From Flavobacteriales bacterium UBA1937 (GTDB taxonomy: Bacteria; Bacteroidota; Bacteroidia; Flavobacteriales; Weeksellaceae), in assembly GCA_002337005.1 (NCBI GenBank), contig DDFD01000043.1, positions 1-38,324 of the forward strand: a stretch of 38,324 nt of DNA, in the 5' to 3' direction. The position numbers and the translations under genes are program-made. This document shows, piece by piece, positions 26,568-34,139 of the stretch. Under the pieces are notes generated by a model. The model searched no databases. It was not told the origin of the DNA and worked only from the letters and a program-made list of their open reading frames with translations. Every line of letters starts with the position of its first letter. The first letter of the stretch is position 1.

Positions 26568-26619
26568 TTTCTTTTGGGAGTACTAAATTAGTTAAAATTT
26601 AAAACTTTTCCCAAAGAAA
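26568..26619. repeat. Intergenic inverted repeat between DUF1015 and M28 genes
   Basis: TTTCTTTTGGGA (26568-26579) and TCCCAAAGAAA (26609-26619) pair with a single bulged T across a 29-nt spacer. It sits exactly between the DUF1015 stop and the M28 start. There is no proper T tract on the leftward strand, so termination is doubtful; an operator or RNA structure is possible. Confidence 0.4.
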
Positions 26620-26620
26620 T

Positions 26621-27865
26621 TTAATCCATATCATACATTAGGAGCGCCGTTACTAATTTGGGCTCTATGTAAGTACATTTTGGGGGCATTTGCAGATTTT
26701 GGTTGGTTAATTTCGTAATGTCGTTAAAACCAACGGGATGCAATCCGAAACCAACGGTAAAATCTCCAGAATCTACTTTTTCTTTTATTTTTAAGATTCC
26801 TTCTACATCAGAACTTCCTTTTATGAAGCTTAATCTTTCATTTTCTTCTTTGTCATTTTCAATTCCTAGAATTGGGCTTAGAATATATTTGAATAGAAGA
26901 TGATGATCTACGCTGTCTAATCCCATATCTTGGTTACGGAGTTCGTGTTTTACGTGTAGAGAGTAAAATTTACCGCCCATATACATAGAAATGTGGTATT
27001 TCTGAGAAGGGTAGTATGCTTTTTCTTGTTTTTCGTGGATTAAGAAATTTTCAGAAATTTTTGCTAAAAATTCTTCTTCCGAAAGTCCATTTAGGTCTTT
27101 TACCAATCTGTTGTAATCGTGAATTTTGATAGATTGATTAGAAACCAAATAGCTTAGTACAAAATTATAAGGTTCATTACCATTATGTCTTTTGTTTTTT
27201 TCTTTCAATTTTTGAGCATATTTTGCAGAAGAATCTATTCTGTGATTGCCGTCTGCTAAATAGAAAGTCTCAATCTGGTCTAGTACTTCTTTGAACTGTT
27301 GGAGTTTTAATCTATTGTCAATTCTCCAGACTTTATGTCTTATTCCTCTTTCATCAGAATAATTAATAATAGGAACGTTTTTTTCTTCGTGGCTCATTAG
27401 AAGTTCCACTTTTGGGCTAGACTGGTAAGTAAGAAGTAGTGGTTCTGCGTGTAGATGAACTTTTTCTAAATAATGCGTAAATTTTTCGTATTTGTTTTTA
27501 AGCGCAGTTTCGTGTCTTTTTATTTTGCCATCTAAAAAATCTTCAATGCTTATTAATCCTAACAAACCTCTAAAAATTGTTTTATTGGGTAAAATTTGTT
27601 CATAAAGATAATAACTGGAAGAATCCTGAACCAACTTATTTTCTGCAAGCATTTCTTCGTAATTGGTTCTTACTTTTCGTAAGTTACGATCTACGTCTTT
27701 AGATTTGCTGCACACATAAGGCTTTATCATCTGTATGTAAGACGAGTCTTCTGCTGCTTTTTTATTGATTTCTTCCTGTGAGAAATTCTCGATAGGTAAG
27801 GTAGGAAAAACATCAACAAAATCATTATGAGGTCTTACTCCTCGAAATGGTTTAAATGTGGGCAT
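26621..27865 (-). CDS. DUF1015-family protein
   Basis: 414 aa. The opening FKPFRGVRPHNDFVDVFPTLP and later FYLADGNHRIDSSAKYA (about 203-219) are typical of DUF1015. The DGNHR motif recalls the DG(H/N)xR nucleotide motif of ParB/sulfiredoxin-fold serine kinases, so a free-serine kinase or related phosphotransfer role is a possible inference; it is not established. It overlaps the SerA-like gene by 14 bp, indicating translational coupling, and is downstream of serC. That context links it to serine/phosphoserine metabolism. No signal peptide is seen. Confidence 0.85.
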   Translation of the reverse strand: MPTFKPFRGVRPHNDFVDVFPTLPIENFSQEEINKKAAEDSSYIQMIKPYVCSKSKDVDRNLRKVRTNYEEMLAENKLVQDSSSYYLYEQILPNKTIFRGLLGLISIEDFLDGKIKRHETALKNKYEKFTHYLEKVHLHAEPLLLTYQSSPKVELLMSHEEKNVPIINYSDERGIRHKVWRIDNRLKLQQFKEVLDQIETFYLADGNHRIDSSAKYAQKLKEKNKRHNGNEPYNFVLSYLVSNQSIKIHDYNRLVKDLNGLSEEEFLAKISENFLIHEKQEKAYYPSQKYHISMYMGGKFYSLHVKHELRNQDMGLDSVDHHLLFKYILSPILGIENDKEENERLSFIKGSSDVEGILKIKEKVDSGDFTVGFGLHPVGFNDITKLTNQNLQMPPKCTYIEPKLVTALLMYDMD

Positions 27866-28817
27866 AATATTCTCTACTTATTTTAATAATTTGTTCTGCT
27901 AATTCTTTACCAGTTTTCTCAATAGCATCTGTTGTAACGGTTGCTAAATTAGGAGACAATGATAATGATGGATTCATAAGAACCTGTATATCTGGTTTTG
28001 GTTCGTACTCGAAAACGTCTAAAGCTGCACCAGCTAGTTTTTTGTTTTCTAAATAATCTACCAAAGTAACTTCATTTACAGCACCTTTTGCAATATTTAC
28101 AAGGTATGCGCCGTCTTTCATTATCTCAAATTCTTCAGAATCTATAAGATACCCCGATTTTTCAGTATTAAGGATGCTTATAAAGTCTGATTTTTCTAAA
28201 ATTTCTTCAAATTTAACAGATTTTAACTCAAAAACAAGTTTTTGTCCATCAAAAAAATCCAAATTTACTTTTTCAGATTTTGAATTTTCATTAAAAATGA
28301 TAACACTCATTCCTAGAGAAATACCAATTTTAATGACTTCTAGGGCATTATTTCCGCTGCCAATTACTCCTAAAGTTTTACCGAAAATTTCGGTAGCATT
28401 TTGATATGATTTTTTTAGCAAATTAAATTTAGAATCTCCTTCTAGAGGCATCATTCTATTGGCATCATGTAGAAATCTAGCCAAAGAAAAAAAATGGGCA
28501 AAAACCAATTCTGCTACGGCTCTAGCATAAGAATTAGGGGTAGAAATCACATAAAGTCCTTTTTCAATAGCATAATCTACCGCTACATTATTCATTTCAT
28601 TACCCGATTTTCCTATGATTTTTAAACTTTTGCAAGAGTCTATTACTTGATTGTCTATAGATGTAGCATTTTTTACCAATAAAACTTCTACTTGATTTTC
28701 ATTGATAAAATTAATAAGATGTTCTTGAGAGACTCTATGGTCTAGAATTTCGTGACCAGCTTCTATTAAAAGTGTTTCGCCAGAGATAGAAATTCCGTCA
28801 TTTGCTAAAATTTTCAT
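27852..28817 (-). CDS. SerA-like D-2-hydroxyacid dehydrogenase homologue with altered active site
   Basis: 321 aa, the length of short 3-phosphoglycerate dehydrogenases, collinear with the family (ANDGIS start, AVAELVFAHFFSLARFLHDANR, LDVFEYEPKP). Key sites deviate: the catalytic Arg (normally in ARGG) is Lys244 in NIAKGAV; the catalytic His (normally in TPH) is Asn290 in LSPNLATVT; the glycine motif reads GSGNNA (153-158) instead of GxGxxG; the NAD-ribose Asp after strand 2 is Asn176; and the substrate loop GRGGVGMDN reads GKSGNEMNN. The catalytic Glu (272) remains. The frame is intact. Position between serC and DUF1015 implies serine metabolism, but catalysis as a normal dehydrogenase is doubtful. 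It may be a pseudoenzyme or regulatory subunit; a second SerA may exist elsewhere. Confidence 0.85.
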   Translation of the reverse strand: MKILANDGISISGETLLIEAGHEILDHRVSQEHLINFINENQVEVLLVKNATSIDNQVIDSCKSLKIIGKSGNEMNNVAVDYAIEKGLYVISTPNSYARAVAELVFAHFFSLARFLHDANRMMPLEGDSKFNLLKKSYQNATEIFGKTLGVIGSGNNALEVIKIGISLGMSVIIFNENSKSEKVNLDFFDGQKLVFELKSVKFEEILEKSDFISILNTEKSGYLIDSEEFEIMKDGAYLVNIAKGAVNEVTLVDYLENKKLAGAALDVFEYEPKPDIQVLMNPSLSLSPNLATVTTDAIEKTGKELAEQIIKISREYYAHI

Positions 28818-28830
28818 ACTTTATTGAAAA

Positions 28831-28905
28831 GTTGGTATCTAGTAGTTGGTATTTAGACTAAATTTTTTGAATAATCATGAAATACCAAATACTAAAAACC
28901 AACTA
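28831..28905. repeat. Intergenic direct and inverted repeats between serC and the SerA-like gene
   Basis: AGTTGGTAT occurs twice in tandem form (28831-28838 and 28845-28852, as GTTGGTATCTAG and GTTGGTATTTAG). TAGTTGGTATTTAG (28843-28856) pairs with CTAAAAACCAACTA (28892-28905) with one mismatch. The layout resembles a repetitive extragenic palindrome. It fills most of the 93-bp gap. Confidence 0.5.
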
Positions 28906-28910
28906 TTTAT

Positions 28911-29966
28911 TTACAGGGATTTCATTACATCTACCAAAACTTGTACGCTTTCTATAGGCATTGCATTATAAATACTTGCTCTATAACCGCCAAGGCTTCT
29001 ATGTCCGTTTAATCCACTAATTCCTGCTGCTTTCCATGCGGCATCAAATGCTTCTTTTTTAGATTCGTCTGTTAGATAAAAAGAAACATTCATTGTACCT
29101 CTATCTTCTGGAACAGAGAAACATTCGAAAAGTGGATTGTTATCTATTTCATCATAAAGCAGTTTTGCTTTTGCATTATTTCTTGCTTCTGCTGCTGCTA
29201 AACCTCCGTTGTTTTCTATCCATTGTAAGGTTAATAATGAACAATAAACTGCAAAAACAGGTGGAGTATTAAACATAGAATCTTTAGAAATGTGAAGAGA
29301 ATAATCTAAATATGATGGGATGTTTCTTCCTGTTTTTCCTAAAATATCTTTTTTTACAACAACCAAAGTAGCACCAGAAGGTCCCATATTTTTTTGCGCA
29401 CCTGCATAGATAATTCCGAACTGAGAAAAATCTATTTCTCTAGAGAAAATATCAGAACTCATATCACAAACGATAGGAGCTTCCGTTTTTGGAAATTCTT
29501 TCATTTGAGTTCCATAGATCGTATTGTTTGAAGTACAATGGAAAAAATCATATTCTGTACCTACCGTATAATCTTTTGGAATAAAAGAATATTTTTCTTC
29601 TTTAGAAGAGCCTACTACATCTACCGTTCCGAATTTTTTTCCTTCTTTTATGGCTGCTGCTGCCCAGCTTCCAGAATCTAAATAAGCTGCTTTTCCGCCT
29701 TCTTTCATTAGATTGAAAGGAGCCATTACAAATTGTAAACTAGCACCACCTTGTAAGAAGAGTACTTCATAATCATCTCCTAATTTCATCAGTTTCTTTA
29801 CCAAAGCTCTAGCTTCTTCCATTACCGCAATAAATTCTTTGCTTCTGTGCGAGATTTCTAGAATAGATAATCCCATTCCGTTAAAATCTAAAACTGCCTG
29901 AGCTGCTTTTTCAAAAACTTCTTGTGGTAAAATGCTTGGTCCAGCACTGAAATTGTGTTTCTTCAT
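28911..29966 (-). CDS. serC: Phosphoserine aminotransferase
   Basis: 351 aa, normal for SerC. A PLP-dependent class V aminotransferase that interconverts 3-phosphohydroxypyruvate and O-phosphoserine with glutamate. Signature: start KKHNFSAGPSILP, HRSKEF, EVLFLQGGASLQF, DMSSDIFSR, and the PLP-lysine region IYAGAQKNMGPSG with Lys in AQKN. The C-terminal GLNGHRSLGGYRASIYNA is also typical. All landmarks are present. It is the first gene of a leftward serC, SerA-like, DUF1015 group. No exact -7 element was seen upstream. Confidence 0.97.
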   Translation of the reverse strand: MKKHNFSAGPSILPQEVFEKAAQAVLDFNGMGLSILEISHRSKEFIAVMEEARALVKKLMKLGDDYEVLFLQGGASLQFVMAPFNLMKEGGKAAYLDSGSWAAAAIKEGKKFGTVDVVGSSKEEKYSFIPKDYTVGTEYDFFHCTSNNTIYGTQMKEFPKTEAPIVCDMSSDIFSREIDFSQFGIIYAGAQKNMGPSGATLVVVKKDILGKTGRNIPSYLDYSLHISKDSMFNTPPVFAVYCSLLTLQWIENNGGLAAAEARNNAKAKLLYDEIDNNPLFECFSVPEDRGTMNVSFYLTDESKKEAFDAAWKAAGISGLNGHRSLGGYRASIYNAMPIESVQVLVDVMKSL

Positions 29967-29998
29967 ATTTTCTAAATTCTATAATTGTGATTTATCAT

Positions 29999-30025
29999 TA
30001 AAAAACCCGCTCTTAGAACGGGTTT
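29999..30025 (-). terminator. Rho-independent terminator after the ferredoxin gene
   Basis: Read leftward, AAACCCG (30025-30019) pairs with CGGGTTT (30009-30003) and is followed by T residues. It starts 7 nt past the ferredoxin stop codon. Confidence 0.8.
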
Positions 30026-30031
30026 AGGGGT

Positions 30032-30382
30032 TTATTCGCCGTGTAAAAATGCCTTTTTACTTAGTAATTCCGTATCCGTTTCTACGTGATCATCATCTGG
30101 TACACAACAATCTACCGGGCATACCGCAGCACATTGTGGTTCTTCGTGGAAGCCTTTGCATTCTGTACATTTATCTGGAACAATGTAGTAAACATCATCA
30201 CTTACAGGTTTTTGAGCTGCATTAGCATCTATTGTTAATCCCGATTTTAAAGTAACCATGCCTTTTAAGGAGGTCCCTTCAGAAGCTTTCCAATCCACAG
30301 CTCCTTCATAGATTGCGTTATTTGGACATTCTGGTTCGCAAGCACCACAATTGATACATTCGTCTGTTATTATAATAGCCAT
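30032..30382 (-). CDS. 2x[4Fe-4S] ferredoxin
   Basis: 116 aa from ATG 30382. Two cluster motifs: CINCGACEPECP (Cys9, 12, 15, 19) and CTECKGFHEEPQCAAVCP (Cys72, 75, 84, 88), with two more Cys at 92 and 93. Electron carrier for cytoplasmic redox enzymes. The longer frame start (30409) lies over the promoter, so ATG 30382 is chosen. It is divergent from the LuxC-like gene, sharing a 134-bp intergenic region. Confidence 0.93.
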   Translation of the reverse strand: MAIIITDECINCGACEPECPNNAIYEGAVDWKASEGTSLKGMVTLKSGLTIDANAAQKPVSDDVYYIVPDKCTECKGFHEEPQCAAVCPVDCCVPDDDHVETDTELLSKKAFLHGE

Positions 30383-30406
30383 TGCTACGTTTTTTTTAAA
30401 TTTGCA

Positions 30407-30414
30407 CAAAATTA
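30407..30414 (-). promoter_or_regulatory. -7 element of the ferredoxin gene
   Basis: On the minus strand TAATTTTG matches TAnnTTTG exactly, 24 nt before the ATG at 30382. It supports the shorter start. Confidence 0.6.
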
Positions 30415-30516
30415 GTAATTTTCAACTTACTGAGAAAAGTTTTCAGTGGTAAAACTTATCTTTTTTTAGGTATTTTTTATAAAATTTAACCAATCAAACA
30501 AAAAATAAAGCATCTA

Positions 30517-31554
30517 ATGAAGCAAGATTTTAAAATACACGGACTAAGCAAGTTGGGGAAATTTCTTCATCAGTTTTTAGAAAAATCAACCGAAGATTAC
30601 GCTCAAGACGAGGCAGAACTCTTTGCTCTTATGAAGAAAAGCGAACTAGAAAATCCTTGGTTCACACAAGAAAATCAAAAATTTTGCTTTAAAAACTGGG
30701 CAGATGTTTTGAAAGAAGAAAACATATTAAATTGGGTTTCTCATTATAAAATTTCTCATTTTTCTAAAAAAGTAGGATTAATTTTGGCAGGGAATATTCC
30801 ATTAGTTGGTTTTCACGATGTAATTTGTGTAATTCTTAGCAATCACATTCCAATTATTAAATTGTCTTCTAAAGACAAGCAAATTTTACCTTTTTTACTC
30901 AATAAATGGGGAGAATTTTCTGAATGGAATTTAGAATATCAAATGGTAGAAAAATTAACTGAGTATGATGCGGTAATTGCTACAGGCAGTAATAATACGG
31001 CACGTTACTTAGAGTATTACTTTAAGGATTCTCTTTCGATTATTAGAAAAAACAGGACTTCTGTAGCGGTGATAAAAGGTGATGAAACCAATGAAGAATT
31101 ACAACTTTTGGCTGAAGATATTTTTAGATATTTTGGTTTGGGCTGTAGAAATGTAACCCGACTTTTTATTCCGAAAGATTTTGAGCTAGGCAAACTTTTT
31201 GAGAATTTCATTCATTTTAAAGATATTATGAATCATCACAAATATGCTAACAATTATGATTATAACAGAGCAATTTATCTTTTGAATCAAGAAAAGTTTT
31301 GGGATAATAATTTTGTGATGTTAAAAGAAGATCAGGCATTGTTTTCTCCGCTTTCTGTAATCAATTTTAGCAGATACGAAAGTATAGAAGAAGTGAAATC
31401 TTTTCTTGTTGAAAACGAAACCAATATTCAGTGTATCGTAGCGAAGGCAGAATTAGAAATCAAGGATTCTATTCATTTCGGCGAAGCGCAGAATCCTAGT
31501 TTAGATACTTATGCAGATAATATAGATACGATGAGGTTTTTAGAAGTTATTTAA
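30517..31554 (+). CDS. Acyl-CoA reductase (LuxC-like)
   Basis: 345-aa member of the LuxC/acyl-CoA reductase family, which reduces fatty acyl-CoA or acyl-protein to aldehyde with NADPH. Visible landmarks: VGLILAGNIPLVGFHDVI (86-103), IKLSSKDKQILPFL, ATGSNNTARYLEYYF (155-169) and the nucleophile region FGLGCRNVTR (Cys210). Short compared with vibrio LuxC (about 480 aa) but typical of Bacteroidota. No luciferase genes are near. Divergent from ferredoxin; an aldose epimerase follows by 28 nt, perhaps on the same transcript. Confidence 0.88.
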   Translation: MKQDFKIHGLSKLGKFLHQFLEKSTEDYAQDEAELFALMKKSELENPWFTQENQKFCFKNWADVLKEENILNWVSHYKISHFSKKVGLILAGNIPLVGFHDVICVILSNHIPIIKLSSKDKQILPFLLNKWGEFSEWNLEYQMVEKLTEYDAVIATGSNNTARYLEYYFKDSLSIIRKNRTSVAVIKGDETNEELQLLAEDIFRYFGLGCRNVTRLFIPKDFELGKLFENFIHFKDIMNHHKYANNYDYNRAIYLLNQEKFWDNNFVMLKEDQALFSPLSVINFSRYESIEEVKSFLVENETNIQCIVAKAELEIKDSIHFGEAQNPSLDTYADNIDTMRFLEVI

Positions 31555-31582
31555 TAATAATTAAAAAAGATAGTCAATAAAT

Positions 31583-32431
31583 ATGGAAATTATCATTCAA
31601 AATCAAAATACAAAAGCGGTTATCAAAACCAAAGGAGCAGAGCTAAGTTCACTTCAGAAAGATGGGAAAAATTATATTTGGGAAGTTAATCCTGATTTTT
31701 GGAATAAAACTTCGCCCATTCTTTTTCCGATAGTTGGCGCTTTAAAAAATGGAGAGTATCAATTTAAAGATACAATCTATCAGCTTCCGCGTCACGGTTT
31801 TGCCAGAGATTTTGAGTTTGAGGTGGTGGAAAGTACTGAGAATTCGGTAGTATTTTCTTTGAAAAGTTCAGCAGAAACATTGAAGGTTTATCCTTTTTAT
31901 TTTGAACTGAAAATTTCTTATGTGTTAGAAAACAATACATTGATTGTAAAATATGATATAATCAATCATTCTTCTGAGGAAATGTATTATTCTATAGGTG
32001 CGCATCCTGCATTTGCTATTGATGGCAATTTTGAGGAATATTCTTTGATTTTAGACGAAGAAAAAGATTTGGAAACTTACCAATTGAATCAAGATTTGTT
32101 TTCTGGTGAAACCGAAATCATTAAACTAAAAGGAAAGAATTTACCTTTAGACTATCATCTTTTCGAGAATGATGCTTTGGTTTTTAAGAATTTTGCTACG
32201 AAATCTTTAACCTTAGCAAAAAACAATGAACCTTTGATGAAAGTAGAGTTTCCAGAATTTCCATATTTAGGAATTTGGACTAAAAAAAATGCACCTTTTA
32301 TTTGTATAGAACCTTGGTTAGGAATTGCGGATAATGCTACCGCATCAGGAAATTTAACCGAAAAAGAAGGGATTCAAATGTTAGAACCCAATGCAATAAA
32401 ATCTGTCTTCTGGTCTGTAGAGTTGTTTTAA
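31583..32431 (+). CDS. Aldose 1-epimerase family protein (LacX-like)
   Basis: 282 aa galactose-mutarotase fold. RHGFARD (Arg70, His71) and GAHPAF (His141) are the expected substrate and acid residues, and a Glu near FICIEPWLG (about 245) is the likely general base. LacX-type proteins are close relatives of mutarotases with unclear sugars, including hexose-6-phosphate epimerase candidates. No signal peptide, so cytoplasmic. It follows the acyl-CoA reductase by 28 nt. Confidence 0.88.
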   Translation: MEIIIQNQNTKAVIKTKGAELSSLQKDGKNYIWEVNPDFWNKTSPILFPIVGALKNGEYQFKDTIYQLPRHGFARDFEFEVVESTENSVVFSLKSSAETLKVYPFYFELKISYVLENNTLIVKYDIINHSSEEMYYSIGAHPAFAIDGNFEEYSLILDEEKDLETYQLNQDLFSGETEIIKLKGKNLPLDYHLFENDALVFKNFATKSLTLAKNNEPLMKVEFPEFPYLGIWTKKNAPFICIEPWLGIADNATASGNLTEKEGIQMLEPNAIKSVFWSVELF

Positions 32432-32493
32432 ATTTTGTCAATTTCAAAAAAAGATTTAATTTTAACTTTTTAATCAATAAAAACAAATGAATT

Positions 32494-33183
32494 ATGGATT
32501 TTCAAAATACATTAGTCTCTCAATCTACCGAGATTGAAAAAGCAGAATTTTATAAAAAAACCTATTTACACGTAGCACTTGCTATTGTAGCTTTTGCAGG
32601 TCTAGAGTATCTTTTACTTTTTAATGTGCCAGAAGATTATATTATAGCAATGGTTTCTGGTAGATTTATATGGCTGTTTATTTTGGGGCTTTTTTGGTTG
32701 GGAGCTACTTTGGCTAATAAATGGACGCTTTCTCAGAGTAAAAACGTTCAATATTTAGGACTTTTATTTTATATTGTACTAGAAGCAGTTATCTTTTTAC
32801 CATTAATTTATATTGCTGCTATATATGCAAACGGAATTGAAACAATTAAACAAGCTGGATTAATGACTGGTGTTTTGTTTTTGAGTTTATCTGCTTTAGC
32901 TTTCTTCGGTAATAAAGATTTTTCTTTTTTAAAGAACATCATTGTTATTGGTGGTTTTCTTGCTTTAGGAGTAATTGTTGTAGGTGCTATTTTCGGTTTT
33001 AATTTAGGCTTGTGGTTCTCTTTTGCAATGGTAGGGTTAGCTTCTGCAAGTATTGTCTATCAAACTCAGAAATTAAAAGATGTTTACACTCCAAATCAAT
33101 ATGTAGGGGCATCTTTACAATTGTTTGCTTCTATTATGCTTTTGTTTTGGTACATATTAAGCATACTTTCTAGTAAAAAATAA
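32494..33183 (+). CDS. Bax inhibitor-1/YccA-family membrane protein
   Basis: 229 aa with seven predicted membrane helices (first about 26-46) after a short hydrophilic N-terminus. The family pattern of closely spaced helices and the last segment ASLQLFASIMLLFWYILSIL fits BI-1/YccA. Members are linked to ion leak and membrane proteostasis (YccA restrains FtsH in E. coli). No exact -7 element was seen; a bidirectional terminator follows. Confidence 0.88.
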   Translation: MDFQNTLVSQSTEIEKAEFYKKTYLHVALAIVAFAGLEYLLLFNVPEDYIIAMVSGRFIWLFILGLFWLGATLANKWTLSQSKNVQYLGLLFYIVLEAVIFLPLIYIAAIYANGIETIKQAGLMTGVLFLSLSALAFFGNKDFSFLKNIIVIGGFLALGVIVVGAIFGFNLGLWFSFAMVGLASASIVYQTQKLKDVYTPNQYVGASLQLFASIMLLFWYILSILSSKK

Positions 33184-33200
33184 TAATTCATAAATAAATA

Positions 33201-33232
33201 AAAAATCCAGATTTTACAGTCTGGATTTTTTT
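33201..33232. terminator. Bidirectional terminator between BI-1 and DUF4286 genes
   Basis: 11-bp perfect stem AAAAATCCAGA (33201-33211) / TCTGGATTTTT (33220-33230) with T tracts on both strands. The DUF4286 stop codon lies in the loop. Confidence 0.88.
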
Positions 33233-33528
33233 GTGTTTAATTCTGTTATAAAAATCATTACTGTTTCTCCGAAATTGGCAGCTATTCTTTCGGAAATATT
33301 GAGTAATTCTGTTTCGGTGAATTCTTTTCTTTTTTGGTCATTGTCGAAAATTAATAACAAATTGGTGTTTTTTCCTTCAGTTAGCATTTCGGACTTTACC
33401 TCAGATAAAATGTATTTTTCTACATCATATAAATTATCGATCATTAGGGCTAATTCTGTGTCTGTATATTGATTCCAGTTTTCTATTTGACTTTCTACAG
33501 TGTGAAAGGTGATGCTTAAAATGCTCAT
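33214..33528 (-). CDS. DUF4286-family protein
   Basis: 104-aa soluble protein, MSILSITFHTVESQIENW at the start, with alternating strands and helices. It matches my recollection of DUF4286 in Bacteroidota, whose role is unknown. Its last codons and stop are inside the shared terminator. It is divergent from the DUF486 gene, 43 nt apart. Confidence 0.75.
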   Translation of the reverse strand: MSILSITFHTVESQIENWNQYTDTELALMIDNLYDVEKYILSEVKSEMLTEGKNTNLLLIFDNDQKRKEFTETELLNISERIAANFGETVMIFITELNTKKSRL

Positions 33529-33535
33529 TTTTTCT

Positions 33536-33543
33536 TATTTTTG
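33536..33543 (+). promoter_or_regulatory. -7 element of the DUF486 gene
   Basis: TATTTTTG is an exact TAnnTTTG match 28 nt before the ATG at 33572; no clear -33 element. Confidence 0.45.
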
Positions 33544-33571
33544 AAAATTATTTTACAAAAATACTTAAAAA

Positions 33572-33943
33572 ATGACTAAAGGATTTTTAACGGTTGTTCT
33601 TTTATTAATATCGAACATTTTTATGACGTTTGCTTGGTATGGTCATCTCAAGTTTCAAGAGTGGGGCTGGATGAAGAAGTCTGTACTTTGGTCTGTTATC
33701 TTAATTAGTTGGGGTTTTGCATTGTTTGAATATATTTTCCAGGTTCCTGCCAATAGAATTGGTTTTAAAGAGAATGGAGGGCCTTTTTCTTTGTTTCAAT
33801 TAAAAATTATTCAAGAGGTAATTACGCTTACAGTATTCACTGTTTTTGCGGTGGTTTTTTTTAAGACAGAAAGTTTTAAATGGAATCATTTAGCTGCTTT
33901 TGTTTGTCTGATTTTAGCAGTTTATTTTATTTTTAGGAAATAA
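33572..33943 (+). CDS. DUF486/DMT-like small membrane protein
   Basis: 123 aa with four membrane helices. Family landmarks: FMTFAWYGHLKF (18-29), WSVILISWGFALFEYIFQVPANRIG and FSLFQLKIIQEVITLTVF. Predicted small transporter-like protein of the drug/metabolite group; no substrate is known. Its own -7 element lies just upstream. Confidence 0.88.
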   Translation: MTKGFLTVVLLLISNIFMTFAWYGHLKFQEWGWMKKSVLWSVILISWGFALFEYIFQVPANRIGFKENGGPFSLFQLKIIQEVITLTVFTVFAVVFFKTESFKWNHLAAFVCLILAVYFIFRK

Positions 33944-33966
33944 ATTCGCGTTATTTAATAATTTAA

Positions 33967-33991
33967 TTTTCAAGTAAGAAAAACTTGAAAA
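33967..33991. repeat. 9-bp inverted repeat upstream of gyrA
   Basis: TTTTCAAGT (33967-33975) and ACTTGAAAA (33983-33991) pair perfectly around AAGAAAA, 24 nt after the DUF486 stop codon. No T tract follows, so it may be an operator for gyrA rather than a terminator. The following sequence contains one DnaA-box-like 9-mer (34002-34010). Confidence 0.4.
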
Positions 33992-34139
33992 AAATCATAT
34001 TTGTGGATAACAAATTCGGTAAAAAATTGGGTGGTTTTCGGGTATTTTTCGTATATTCGTGCGTTATTTGAAAATGAAAAATTAAGAAGTCAATCGTAAT
34101 ATTTAATCGTTTGATTTTCATTTAATTAAAAAATAAAAT

